Assembly (NCBI GenBank): GCA_945876285.1
Contig: CAMCNO010000001.1
Coordinates: forward strand, 1-64,000
Origin: an uncultured Clostridia bacterium
Lineage (GTDB): Bacteria; Bacillota; Clostridia; Oscillospirales; Oscillospiraceae
Direction of reading: 5' to 3'
Length of the DNA: 64,000 nt
Below the pieces are notes generated by a model. That model was not told the origin of the DNA. It saw only the letters and a program-made list of their open reading frames with translations, and searched no databases. Made by a program: the position numbers and the translations under genes. Shown piece by piece: positions 14,985-26,025 of this stretch; position 1 is the first letter of the stretch, and each line of letters starts with the position of its first letter.

Positions 14985-16844
14985 ATGATTTTGGAAAATA
15001 TTCATTCTCCTGCCGATGTGAAGGCGCTGAGTAAAGACCAGCTGCCACAGCTCTGTCAGGAGCTGCGGTCGTTTTTGATAGAAAGTGTGTCCCGGACCGG
15101 CGGCCACCTGGCCGCAAACCTGGGAGCCGTGGAGCTGACGGTGGCCATCCACCGGGTGTTTGACACCGCTTCGGACCGGCTGGTGTTTGATGTGGGGCAT
15201 CAGTGCTATGTCCATAAGGCCCTGACCGGGCGGCAGGAGCTGTTTGCCACTCTCCGCCAGTTCGGCGGACTGTCCGGCTTCCCCAAGCCCTATGAGAGCG
15301 AGCACGACGCATTTATCGCGGGCCATGCCTCCAACTCTGTCTCTGTGGCACTTGGTATGGCAAGGGCAAGAACTTTACAAAAGAAAGATTACAGTGTGTT
15401 GGCGCTCATCGGCGATGGGGCGCTGACCGGCGGACTTGCCTACGAGGGCTTGAACGACGCCGGAGATTCCCATGAACCGTTGATCGTGATTTTGAACGAC
15501 AACGGAATGTCCATCAACCCCAACGTAGGGGCCATGCCGGGGCATCTGGCCCGCCTGCGGTCCAAACCGGCATATTATCACTTCAAGAAGTGGTACCGGG
15601 GCCTTTTTGGCAAGCACCCGGAGCAGAACTGCCTTTACCGCTTCAATCACAAGCTCAAATCCTCCCTGAAAAAGACCCTTTGGCCGGGGAGCACGCTGTT
15701 TGAGGATATGGGATTCACCTATCTGGGGCCTATCGATGGCCATGACCTGCCCCGCCTGTGCGATGTTCTGCAATGGGCCAAGGAATTGAACAGCCCCGTG
15801 GTGGTCCATGTGAACACCGTAAAAGGGAAGGGCTATCCCTTTGCCGAGCAGAATCCCGGCAAATTCCATGGCGTCAGCCCCTTTGACCCGGAGACGGGCC
15901 TTGTAAAAAAGCCGTCGGGCGAGAGCTTTTCCTCCGTTTTCGGTAAGGCGTTGGCAGACTGCGCCGCCCGGGACAGCCGGGTCTGCGCCGTTACCGCCGC
16001 CATGGCGGACGGTACTGGACTCTCTAGCTTTGCAAAGAAATTCCCGGAGCGGTTCTTTGACGTGGCTATCGCGGAGGGACACGGCGTGTCCATGTCCGCG
16101 GGACTGGCCAGCCAGGGGATGATCCCGGTCTTCGCGGTCTATTCCACCTTCCTGCAGCGCGGCTATGATGAACTGATCCACGATGTGTCATTGGAGCACC
16201 TCCATGTGGTGCTGGCGGTGGACCGGGCGGGCCTTGTGGGGGCCGACGGCGAGACTCACCATGGCTGCTTCGACGTGCTGTTTCTCTCGGAGATACCGGG
16301 CTTTACTGTTCTGTGTCCCGCCAGCTTCGCGGAGCTGCGGTCCATGCTGCGGCAGGCTGTTTTTGAGCTGGACGGACCCGTGGCCGTCCGCTATCCCCGG
16401 GGCGGCGAGGGCGTTTTTCAGGCGGATACCTCGGATAAGCCCATCGTTTCCCTGCGGCAGGGCACGGATGTGACGCTGGTTTCCTACGGGATTTTGGTGA
16501 ACCACCTTTTGGAGGCTGCTGAATTGTTGGCGGCGGATGGTATCCAGGCAGAGGTGGTGAAGCTGAACCGTGTTTCTCCACTGGAGCATGATGTGGTGTG
16601 CGATGCGCTGGGAAATCGAAAGCGGCTGCTGGTGCTGGAGGATTCCTTCGGCGCCGGATGCGTGGGCCAGCGGCTGGCTGCCATTCTGGCGGAGCACGGT
16701 ATGGCCCCGGAAAAGCTGATTTTGAAGAATCTTGGAAAGACCTATGCCCCGGAGGGCAGTGTGAGCCAACTGGAGCACAGCCGGGGTCTGGATACCGCCG
16801 GCGTGGCGGCAGCGGTACGGGAGGCGATGAACGATGGCAAATAA
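14985..16844 (+). CDS. dxs: 1-deoxy-D-xylulose-5-phosphate synthase
   Basis: A 619-aa thiamine-diphosphate enzyme that condenses pyruvate and glyceraldehyde 3-phosphate to DXP, the first step of the MEP isoprenoid pathway. The N-terminal GGHLAANLGAVELTVAIH carries the catalytic His. The ThDP/Mg motif GDGALTGG lies near 143 with NDNGMSINPNVG near 171. The transketolase middle domain contains DRAGLVGADGETHHG. Length is normal. It overlaps tlyA by 11 nt. Confidence 0.97.
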   Translation: MILENIHSPADVKALSKDQLPQLCQELRSFLIESVSRTGGHLAANLGAVELTVAIHRVFDTASDRLVFDVGHQCYVHKALTGRQELFATLRQFGGLSGFPKPYESEHDAFIAGHASNSVSVALGMARARTLQKKDYSVLALIGDGALTGGLAYEGLNDAGDSHEPLIVILNDNGMSINPNVGAMPGHLARLRSKPAYYHFKKWYRGLFGKHPEQNCLYRFNHKLKSSLKKTLWPGSTLFEDMGFTYLGPIDGHDLPRLCDVLQWAKELNSPVVVHVNTVKGKGYPFAEQNPGKFHGVSPFDPETGLVKKPSGESFSSVFGKALADCAARDSRVCAVTAAMADGTGLSSFAKKFPERFFDVAIAEGHGVSMSAGLASQGMIPVFAVYSTFLQRGYDELIHDVSLEHLHVVLAVDRAGLVGADGETHHGCFDVLFLSEIPGFTVLCPASFAELRSMLRQAVFELDGPVAVRYPRGGEGVFQADTSDKPIVSLRQGTDVTLVSYGILVNHLLEAAELLAADGIQAEVVKLNRVSPLEHDVVCDALGNRKRLLVLEDSFGAGCVGQRLAAILAEHGMAPEKLILKNLGKTYAPEGSVSQLEHSRGLDTAGVAAAVREAMNDGK

Positions 16845-17655
16845 GACGCGCTTGGACGTGCTGCTGGTGGAGCGCGGTCTCCAGGAGACGCGGCAGAAGG
16901 CCCAGACGACCATAATGAGCGGCCTGGTATTTGTGAACGGCCAGCGGGTGGACAAGCCCGGCACCGCCGTTCCAAACGAGGCGGCTATTGAGGTTCGGGG
17001 CAATGCCCTGAAATACGTCAGCCGGGGCGGCTTAAAGCTGGAAAAGGCCATGGCGTCATTCCCTGTACGGCTGGACGGCGCCGTCTGCGGTGACATCGGC
17101 GCCTCTACCGGCGGCTTCACGGACTGTATGCTGCAAAACGGTGCGGCAAAGGTATATGCCGTGGATGTGGGCTACGGACAACTGGCCTGGAAGCTGCGTG
17201 AGGACCCCCGGGTGGTCTGCATGGAGCGGACCAACGCCCGGTATCTGACCCATGAGCAGATCCCGGATGAGCTGGATTTCGCCTCCATCGACGTCAGCTT
17301 TATCTCCCTGAAATTGATTTTGCCCGCCGTCTGCGGCATTTTGAAGGACGGCGGCCATGTGGCCTGCCTGGTGAAGCCCCAGTTTGAAGCAGGCAAAGAA
17401 AAGGTGGGCAAAAAAGGCGTCGTCCGGGACCCGTCGGTGCATCTGGAGGTGCTGGAGCACTTCCTTGACCATGCAAAGGAATCCGGCTTTACAGTGATTG
17501 GTTTGACGTATTCTCCCATTCGCGGACCTGAGGGAAACATCGAATATCTGGGCTATCTGGAAAAGGGAGACTGGCGGCCCATGGAATTTGATTTAAAGGC
17601 TTTGGTGGACGAATCCCATCAAACGCTGAAGGAACACGGGGAGGACAGTGTATGA
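16834..17655 (+). CDS. tlyA: TlyA-family rRNA (cytidine-2'-O)-methyltransferase
   Basis: A 273-aa protein with an N-terminal S4 RNA-binding domain (about 4-65: RLDVLLVERGLQETRQKAQT) and a FtsJ/RrmJ-like SAM methyltransferase domain (DIGASTGGFTDCMLQNGA near 87). KPQFEAGK near 184 is the conserved catalytic-lysine segment. It corresponds to B. subtilis yqxC in the same gene order. In mycobacteria TlyA methylates 16S and 23S rRNA and is also called a haemolysin; the rRNA role is the likely one. It overlaps dxs at the start and nadK at the end (ATGA). Confidence 0.92.
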   Translation: MANKTRLDVLLVERGLQETRQKAQTTIMSGLVFVNGQRVDKPGTAVPNEAAIEVRGNALKYVSRGGLKLEKAMASFPVRLDGAVCGDIGASTGGFTDCMLQNGAAKVYAVDVGYGQLAWKLREDPRVVCMERTNARYLTHEQIPDELDFASIDVSFISLKLILPAVCGILKDGGHVACLVKPQFEAGKEKVGKKGVVRDPSVHLEVLEHFLDHAKESGFTVIGLTYSPIRGPEGNIEYLGYLEKGDWRPMEFDLKALVDESHQTLKEHGEDSV

Positions 17656-18536
17656 ATCAGAAAAAGATCATCCTCTGTCCAAATCCCAACCGGGATCAGG
17701 GCATGGCCGCAACGAAAACGGCGGAGCAGATATTGCAGGAGATGGGCTTTCGCACGGTGGTTTGCTCTCCGTTCAAGGACCAGAAGGAAGGGGCCTTTGC
17801 CGATTACGACGTGCGTCCGCTGCCCCAGGAGATGAAGGGCGCCGACCTGATGGTGACCTTCGGCGGCGACGGTACCATCCTGCACCTTGCTAAGCTGGCG
17901 GCATTGAATAAACTTCCGGTGCTGGGCATCAACATGGGCGGTCTTGGCTTCATCGCGGAGCTGGAGGCCGGAGAGCTGGATACGCTGCGGAAGCTGAAAG
18001 ACTGGGATTTTGAAACAGAATCCCGCATGATGCTGGATGTCTCCGTGATTCGGGACGGTAAGCAGATCTACACGAACCTGGGCCTGAATGACGCTGTGAT
18101 CCGGGAAGGCCCCATTTCCCATGTTATTCACCTGAAAATATCCTCCGACGGCCGCCATCTGGCGGATATTGCCGGAGACGGTGTTATCATTTCCACACCC
18201 ACCGGCTCCACGGCGTATTCCCTCTCTGCCGGCGGCCCGGTAGTGGAGCCTGTGGCGCAGACCATGGTGGTCTGTCCCATCTGCACCCATAATATGCGGT
18301 TTTCCTCTTATGTCCTGTCGCCGGAGCACGTGCTGACGGTGGAATTGGAGCGGAATGGCCGCAAGCCGGTTTTCCTGTTCGTAGATGAAAGCCGCGCGTT
18401 TCCGCTGAAGGCGGACGATCAGGTCCTGGTGCGCCGCAGCAAGTATGCGATGAAGCTGGTGCGGCTGACGGAAAAGAGTTTTTGCGAAATTTTTGCCCAA
18501 AAAATGCTTCCGGGAGGTTTTAACCATGAAAAATGA
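17652..18536 (+). CDS. nadK: NAD kinase
   Basis: A 294-aa ATP-NAD kinase making NADP. The signature GGDGT (TFGGDGTILHLAK) lies near residue 75, the NE/D-type segment is LGLNDAVIREG, and the glycine-rich TPTGSTAYSLSAGGP lies near 183. It is in the conserved tlyA-nadK-argR-recN order. It is coupled to tlyA by an ATGA overlap, and its 3' end overlaps argR by 11 nt. Confidence 0.96.
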   Translation: MNQKKIILCPNPNRDQGMAATKTAEQILQEMGFRTVVCSPFKDQKEGAFADYDVRPLPQEMKGADLMVTFGGDGTILHLAKLAALNKLPVLGINMGGLGFIAELEAGELDTLRKLKDWDFETESRMMLDVSVIRDGKQIYTNLGLNDAVIREGPISHVIHLKISSDGRHLADIAGDGVIISTPTGSTAYSLSAGGPVVEPVAQTMVVCPICTHNMRFSSYVLSPEHVLTVELERNGRKPVFLFVDESRAFPLKADDQVLVRRSKYAMKLVRLTEKSFCEIFAQKMLPGGFNHEK

Positions 18537-18975
18537 CCGCCAAACTATGATCCTGGAAATCATTTCCCAGGAAAACATCGAGACCCAGGAGCAGCTTTTG
18601 GCCCGGCTCCAGGAGCGGGGTATCACCAGCACCCAGGCCACGATCTCCCGGGACATCAAACAGATGCACCTGATCAAGGAACCTGTGGGGCAGGGTGTAT
18701 ATAAGTATGCCGTTTCCGGCAACCGGACGAAGCTGAACTTCGCGGAGAAGCTACGCACGATCTTCCGCGAGAGTATCACCAGCATTGCCTACGCCCAGAA
18801 TATCGTGGTCCTCAAAACCATGCCGGGCCTGGCAAGCGCCGCCTGCTCCGCGCTGGATAACATGGACATCACGTATATGGTGGGCTCCTTGGCGGGTGAC
18901 GACACGGCGTTTCTGCTGATGCGGGATACGGAATCCGCCGCGGCTTTCTGCGAAGAAATTAAAGAGATGCTTTGA
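18526..18975 (+). CDS. argR: Arginine repressor ArgR/AhrC
   Basis: A 149-aa arginine-responsive regulator. The N-terminal winged helix (about 1-70) contains TSTQATISRDIKQMHLIK, and the C-terminal hexamerisation/Arg-binding domain contains GLASAACSALD and the GDDTAFLL motif with the two conserved Asp (about 124-125). ATG 18526 follows GGGAGG; the longer frame from 18493 lies inside nadK without an RBS. It probably represses arginine synthesis genes elsewhere. Confidence 0.96.
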   Translation: MKNDRQTMILEIISQENIETQEQLLARLQERGITSTQATISRDIKQMHLIKEPVGQGVYKYAVSGNRTKLNFAEKLRTIFRESITSIAYAQNIVVLKTMPGLASAACSALDNMDITYMVGSLAGDDTAFLLMRDTESAAAFCEEIKEML

Positions 18976-18996
18976 GCATCAAGGGGTGTGATTCCC

Positions 18997-20679
18997 ATGC
19001 TGGAACTGCTTCACATTGAAAATATTGCCGTTATCGAGGAGGCGGACATTCAGTTTCATCCCGGCTTCAATGCCCTCACCGGTGAGACCGGCGCGGGCAA
19101 ATCCATCGTCATCGACGCCATGGGTGCGGTGCTGGGTGAACGGACCTCCCGGGAACTGATCCGCACCGGGGCGGAAAAAGCCTTTGTCAGCGCGGAATTT
19201 TCCCATGTTCCGGCGGAACTGCCGGGGCTGGCGGAAACCGGCGCGGCCCCGGACGAAGACGGGAACCTCCTGCTTCAGCGGGAGATCGGCGGCGACGGTA
19301 AAAACGCCTGCCGCGCCAATGGCCGCCCCATTACAGTGGCGCAGCTTCGCAGAATTGGCGCTGAACTGCTGAATATCCACGGCCAGCACGACGGTCAGCA
19401 GCTTCTTGACGAGGAGCAGCACGGCTCCTACCTGGACCGTTTTGGAAAGACTGAGAAAACGCTGTCGGCCTATCAAAAGGAATACAGCGCCATGACGGAG
19501 CTGAAAGCGCAGATCAAGGCGCTGAAAATGGACGAGGCGGAGAAGGCCCGCCGGATGGACAGCCTGCGCTTCCAGATCGGTGAGCTGGAGCGAGCGGAGC
19601 TGATCCCCGGTGAGGAGGAGGAGCTGACAGCCCGGCGGAATATCCTGCGTAACGGAGAGAAGTATATTGGCGCCCTGTCTGGGGCGGACTACTGCCTCTC
19701 CGGCGACGATGAGTGCGGCGGCGCGGTCAGCCGGCTTCGGGAGGCGGAGGAGGCCATGAGTGCCGTCCGCAATCTGGGAGATGACTTGGCGGAGCTGTTC
19801 AAGCGCCTGGAAGAGCTGCGCTGTGAAGCCTATGACCTTGCCGAGATCATCCGGGATAAGCGGGCGGAATTTGACTTTTCCCCCGCGGAGCTGGACGCGG
19901 TGGAGAGCCGCTCCGACCAACTGTACCGCCTGAAAAAGAAGTATGGCGCCACGGTGGAGGATATGCTGTCCTACCTGGACAAGTGCCGGGCCGAACTGGA
20001 TGCCATTGAGACGGCGGACGATACCCTGATTTTACTGGAACAAAAGCTGAAGAAAGCGGAAAAAGCCACTCTGTCGGCGGGCGCTGAGCTGAGCCGCGTG
20101 CGCAGGGAGGCGGCAAAGGTTCTGGAGGGCCGTATCCAAAGCGAGCTGCGGGACCTCGATATGAACAAGGTCCGTTTTGCTATCGAATTCCAGGAGAAAG
20201 AGCCGTCTCCTGACGGCTGCGATACCATACGGTTCCTCATGTCCGCCAACTTAGGTGAGGATCTGCGGCCGATTGCCAGAATCGCTTCCGGCGGTGAGCT
20301 GGCCCGCATCATGCTGGCGCTGAAGAACGTGCTGGCGGAGCAGGAGTCCATCGGCACGCTGGTATTTGATGAAGTGGACACCGGCGTCAGCGGGCGGGCG
20401 GCCCAGAAGGTGGCAGAGAAACTGGCCCAGGTCAGCCGGCGTAAGCAGGTCCTGTGCGTCACCCATCTTCCACAGTTGGCGGCGATGGCGGACACCCATT
20501 TTTCCGTTGAGAAAGGCGAGCGGGGAGGGAGGACCTATACAGAGGTCATCCTGCTGAACCGGGAGCAGAGAAAGGCGGAACTGGCCCGAATCACCGGCGG
20601 CAGCAAGGTCACGGAGGCCCTCCTGAAGAGTGCCGGGGAGCTGCTGGACGAAGCGGAGACGTATCGAAAGTCCATTTGA
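18997..20679 (+). CDS. recN: DNA repair protein RecN
   Basis: A 560-aa SMC-like ATPase acting early at double-strand breaks. Walker A (GETGAGKSIVID) lies near residue 29. The long coiled-coil middle (about 155-365) includes a short hinge region. The C-terminal ABC signature ASGGELARIMLALK lies near 430 and Walker B (LVFDEVDTG) near 455. ATG 18997 has AAGGGGTG 8 nt upstream; GTG 18988 is an alternative. It ends the OLE-containing block. In B. subtilis spoIVB and spo0A follow recN; here they do not. Confidence 0.96.
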   Translation: MLELLHIENIAVIEEADIQFHPGFNALTGETGAGKSIVIDAMGAVLGERTSRELIRTGAEKAFVSAEFSHVPAELPGLAETGAAPDEDGNLLLQREIGGDGKNACRANGRPITVAQLRRIGAELLNIHGQHDGQQLLDEEQHGSYLDRFGKTEKTLSAYQKEYSAMTELKAQIKALKMDEAEKARRMDSLRFQIGELERAELIPGEEEELTARRNILRNGEKYIGALSGADYCLSGDDECGGAVSRLREAEEAMSAVRNLGDDLAELFKRLEELRCEAYDLAEIIRDKRAEFDFSPAELDAVESRSDQLYRLKKKYGATVEDMLSYLDKCRAELDAIETADDTLILLEQKLKKAEKATLSAGAELSRVRREAAKVLEGRIQSELRDLDMNKVRFAIEFQEKEPSPDGCDTIRFLMSANLGEDLRPIARIASGGELARIMLALKNVLAEQESIGTLVFDEVDTGVSGRAAQKVAEKLAQVSRRKQVLCVTHLPQLAAMADTHFSVEKGERGGRTYTEVILLNREQRKAELARITGGSKVTEALLKSAGELLDEAETYRKSI

Positions 20680-20700
20680 AGGCCATTTTTCATTTTTTCA

Positions 20701-20730
20701 GAAGCGGAGGCCGCGGCCTCCGCTTCTTTT
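20701..20730 (+). terminator. Terminator after recN
   Basis: GAAGCGGAGGCC (20701-20712) and GGCCTCCGCTTC (20715-20726) form a perfect 12-bp stem followed by TTTT. Confidence 0.92.
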
Positions 20731-21033
20731 GCGTTCGTAAACGTTTTTCCTGAATTTTTCCACAGACAGGAAAAAGAACGGCCAAGCACTCTCGGCCGGC
20801 TGTAGACGCTCTTTAAACGGTGATAAGGATTAATGTACAAGCGACTTTAATTATCTCAAAATGGAAGAATAATCCTGAGAAAAGCTGTTAAAAATAAAAC
20901 AAAAAATTGTCATTTTTTTAATTAGCGTATACGATTACGAAAATTATCGCACACGTTTACGTTGAATCTGCAAAAAAAATCATAAGTGACTTTGTGCAAA
21001 AGGAAGAAAGCATTAAAACTTTCCAAAATTAAC
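20731..21033 (+). other. AT-rich intergenic stretch upstream of the V-ATPase operon
   Basis: About 300 nt without a supported ORF, much more AT-rich than its surroundings (for example A and T runs at 20888-20920). The 9-mer CGTAAACGT at 20736-20744 recurs inverted as ACGTTTACG at 20953-20961. These resemble LacI/CcpA-type cre half-palindromes. No RNA gene was recognised. Confidence 0.4.
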
Positions 21034-21063
21034 TTGCAATAGAGAGGGGTGGTGCCCTATACT
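21034..21063 (+). promoter_or_regulatory. Promoter of the V-ATPase operon
   Basis: TTGCAA (21034-21039), 18 nt, then TATACT (21058-21063). It leaves a leader of about 145 nt before the first gene. Confidence 0.65.
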
Positions 21064-21215
21064 AAGGCTCACGAGAACATCGACCGACTTGTTGGGTTTT
21101 CACACAGAACAGGCCGATGACTGACGCGGGAACAGCCGATAAGCGCAGGTTGTCTGCGGCAGGAGCAGATGAATCTCTATCCAGACTGCATCACAGGAGA
21201 GAAGGTGAATACGGA

Positions 21216-21530
21216 ATGTCCCTGGAAGCAATCGAAAAGGTCATACAAATCGAACAGCAGAGCCAGGAGCGCAAGGCAGCCGCTGAAGCAGAGGCACGTC
21301 GGATCGTAGCCGAAGCAGAACGGGAGGGCCTTGCGCTCTTACAGCAGACGCGTACTGCAGCGGTCGATAAGGGCCGGAAGCTGCTGAGGGAGGCGGAAGA
21401 CAGGGCTGCTGAAAAGGCTGCCGAGATCGACCGTGCCGCCGAGATCGACCGCGCCGCACTGCAGGAAGCGGCTGGTAAGCATTTGGACGAGGCCGCGGAG
21501 TTTATTGTCGGAAGGGTTGTGAATCACTGA
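21216..21530 (+). CDS. V-type ATPase subunit G/H (peripheral stalk)
   Basis: A 104-aa, Ala/Glu-rich, almost fully helical protein (KVIQIEQQSQERKAAAEAEA...). It matches AhaH/NtpF peripheral-stalk subunits, which pair with subunit E. The repeat EIDRAAEIDRAA near 72-83 keeps the heptad register. ATG 21216 follows GGAGAGAAGGTG; the longer frame from 21117 lacks an RBS. It is the first gene of a nine-gene operon in the order G/H-I-K-E-C-F-A-B-D. Confidence 0.82.
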   Translation: MSLEAIEKVIQIEQQSQERKAAAEAEARRIVAEAEREGLALLQQTRTAAVDKGRKLLREAEDRAAEKAAEIDRAAEIDRAALQEAAGKHLDEAAEFIVGRVVNH

Positions 21531-21531
21531 A

Positions 21532-23986
<2,455 letters not shown>

Positions 23987-24020
23987 TGCGTTTACCACAT
24001 CAGAAAGGTGGTAACACGAA

Positions 24021-24605
24021 ATGAACGGAATCGAAAAGATCACCCAGCGGATCACGTCGGACGCGCAGGCTGAGGTGGATCGTATCCTGGGCGACGCCAG
24101 AGAGGAGGCCGCCCGCATCACCGCCAATTACCGTGAGCAGGCGGACGCGGAGGCTCAGGAACTGGACGCTAAGAATGAAAGAGCTGCCGCTGAGCAGGAG
24201 GAGCGTTTGATCAGCGCCGCTCAGATGAAAGCCAGCAGATTTCTGCTCGCTGCTAAGCAGGAGATGGTGGAGAAGGCTTACATCCAGGCGCTGGATAAGC
24301 TCTGTGCCATGCCAAAAGAGCAGTATGTGGACGTCCTGGCAAAGCTGCTGGTTGAGGCATCCTCCAGCGGAAAGGAAGAGGCCGTGTTCTCCAAGGAGGA
24401 CCGGGAGCAGGTCGGCAAGGCTGCTGTGGAAAAAGCCAACCAGCTCTCTGGCAAGCAGCTTCGCCTGTCTGAGGAGACCCAGCCCATCCGCGGAGGCTTC
24501 ATCCTGAAGGACAAGAACGTGGAGGTCAACTGCACCTTCGAGACTTTGGTACGCCTGCAGAAGGCGGAGACCGCGGGAGCGGTGGTGAAAACGCTGTTCG
24601 CATAA
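24021..24605 (+). CDS. ntpE: V-type ATPase subunit E (peripheral stalk)
   Basis: A 194-aa protein with a long N-terminal helix (about 5-85: ITSDAQAEVDRILGDAREEA) and a globular alpha/beta C-terminal domain ending RGGFILKDKNVEVNCTFETL, a typical NtpE/AtpE end. It forms the peripheral stalk with the G/H subunit and binds the top of A3B3. RBS GAAAGGTGG. Confidence 0.92.
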   Translation: MNGIEKITQRITSDAQAEVDRILGDAREEAARITANYREQADAEAQELDAKNERAAAEQEERLISAAQMKASRFLLAAKQEMVEKAYIQALDKLCAMPKEQYVDVLAKLLVEASSSGKEEAVFSKEDREQVGKAAVEKANQLSGKQLRLSEETQPIRGGFILKDKNVEVNCTFETLVRLQKAETAGAVVKTLFA

Positions 24606-24620
24606 CAAGGAGGAAGTGTC

Positions 24621-25625
24621 TTGGCTAAAAAAATCAAAGACACCGATTACCTGGCGATCTCCGCCCGGATACGGGCCATGGAGACCGGACTGCTGACCCG
24701 CGAGCGGATGGAGCAGGTGCTGGAGGCCCGCAGCGATGACGAAGCGGTGAAGATCCTTCAGGAGTGCGGCTATCCCGAGCTGGACGCCACCCACCCGGAG
24801 GCCATGGACGCGGCGCTCTCCGCCGCCCGGGAGGCCACGCTGGCCGACTTGGGCGACAGCGCCCCGGACCCCAGGTATATCGACATTTTCAAGCTGAAAT
24901 ATGACTACCACAACGTAAAAGCTATCCTGAAAGCCGACGCCATGGGTACTGACTCTGAGCGGATGCTGATGGATATGGGCCGCGTTCCGGCAGCGGAACT
25001 GAAAGAGGCCGTCCAGACCGGCGAGCTGGAGAATCTGCCTTCCCGGCTGGCTGACGCCATTCAGGAAGCGAAAGAGGTGCTGGATACCACCCGGGATCCC
25101 CAGCTTTCCGACATCGTGTTGGATCGCTGGTGCTACCGGGATATGGATGACGTGGCGGAAGCTACCGGCAGCGCCTTTCTGCACGGCTATGTAAAAGCCC
25201 AGATCGACTCCGCCAATCTTCGCTCTCTGGTCCGTACCCTGCGGATGGGGAAGAACGCGGATTTCCTGAATGGAGTTCTGTTCTCCGGAGGCGACATCAG
25301 CGAGGACGCCATTCTGACCGTCAGCGCCAATGGCGGCAGCGGTTTGATGGAACTGTACAGTTCCACTAGGTTCCGGGCGGCGGCTGAAGCCGGCGAGGAG
25401 GCCCTGAAGGGCGGCGCGCTGACGGACTTTGAAAAGCGCTGCGACGACGCGGTGGGCGACTATCTGGCCGGGGCGCAGTTTGTGCCCTTCGGTGAGGCGC
25501 CGCTGCTTGGGTATCTTGCAGCGCGGGAGACGGAGTACACCAATCTCCGCATCCTGCTGCTGGGCCGCAGCATGGGCCTGCCTGCGGATGTCATTCGTTC
25601 CCGGCTCCGGGCCAGCTATGTGTAA
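24621..25625 (+). CDS. ntpC: V-type ATPase subunit C (d, central-stalk adaptor)
   Basis: A 334-aa helical V-ATPase AC39-like subunit that links the central axle to the c ring. Landmarks are DTDYLAISARIRAMETGLLT at the N-terminus and REtEYTNLRILLLGR-SMGLP near the C-terminus. The start is TTG at 24621, with AAGGAGGAAG close upstream. Confidence 0.92.
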   Translation: MAKKIKDTDYLAISARIRAMETGLLTRERMEQVLEARSDDEAVKILQECGYPELDATHPEAMDAALSAAREATLADLGDSAPDPRYIDIFKLKYDYHNVKAILKADAMGTDSERMLMDMGRVPAAELKEAVQTGELENLPSRLADAIQEAKEVLDTTRDPQLSDIVLDRWCYRDMDDVAEATGSAFLHGYVKAQIDSANLRSLVRTLRMGKNADFLNGVLFSGGDISEDAILTVSANGGSGLMELYSSTRFRAAAEAGEEALKGGALTDFEKRCDDAVGDYLAGAQFVPFGEAPLLGYLAARETEYTNLRILLLGRSMGLPADVIRSRLRASYV

Positions 25626-25637
25626 GGCGGTGAAGTA

Positions 25638-25955
25638 ATGGCAGCAACATATCAAATCGCCGTCATCGGCGACTGGGAATCCGTGATGGGATTCCGTGCC
25701 CTGGGACTGGACACCTATCCTGTGACCTCCGTCGAGGAGGCAAAGGAGAAGGTCCGGGAGCTGGCTAAGACCGACTGCGCGGTGATCTACCTCACGGAGC
25801 AGTTGGCAAAGGATATGGGCGATGTGCTCTCCCGCTACAAGGATGAGCTGCGGCCCGCCATTATCCTCATTCCCGGCCGGGAAGGCTCTCTTGGCATCGG
25901 CAGAGACAATATCCAAAGCGCAATCGAAAGAGCCGTTGGTGCTGATATTCTGTAA
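25638..25955 (+). CDS. ntpG: V-type ATPase subunit F
   Basis: A 105-aa small Rossmann-like subunit (YQIAVIGDWESVMGFRALGL, then IILIPGREGSLG) of the central stalk, binding subunit D. In Enterococcus nomenclature it is NtpG. It lies 12 nt after subunit C; the following 70-nt gap to subunit A is the longest in the operon. Confidence 0.92.
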   Translation: MAATYQIAVIGDWESVMGFRALGLDTYPVTSVEEAKEKVRELAKTDCAVIYLTEQLAKDMGDVLSRYKDELRPAIILIPGREGSLGIGRDNIQSAIERAVGADIL

Positions 25956-26025
25956 AGGCACTCGGCTTCACAAGTGAGACGAATAGCCTCGGAAGAGAAT
26001 TTTCCAAGGAAGAAGGTATTCTGAT

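Noticed and set aside
21417-21455. Short tandem repeat coding EIDRAAEIDRAA in the V-ATPase G/H subunit gene
   Set aside because: Two units in a coiled coil keep the reading frame and need no special explanation.
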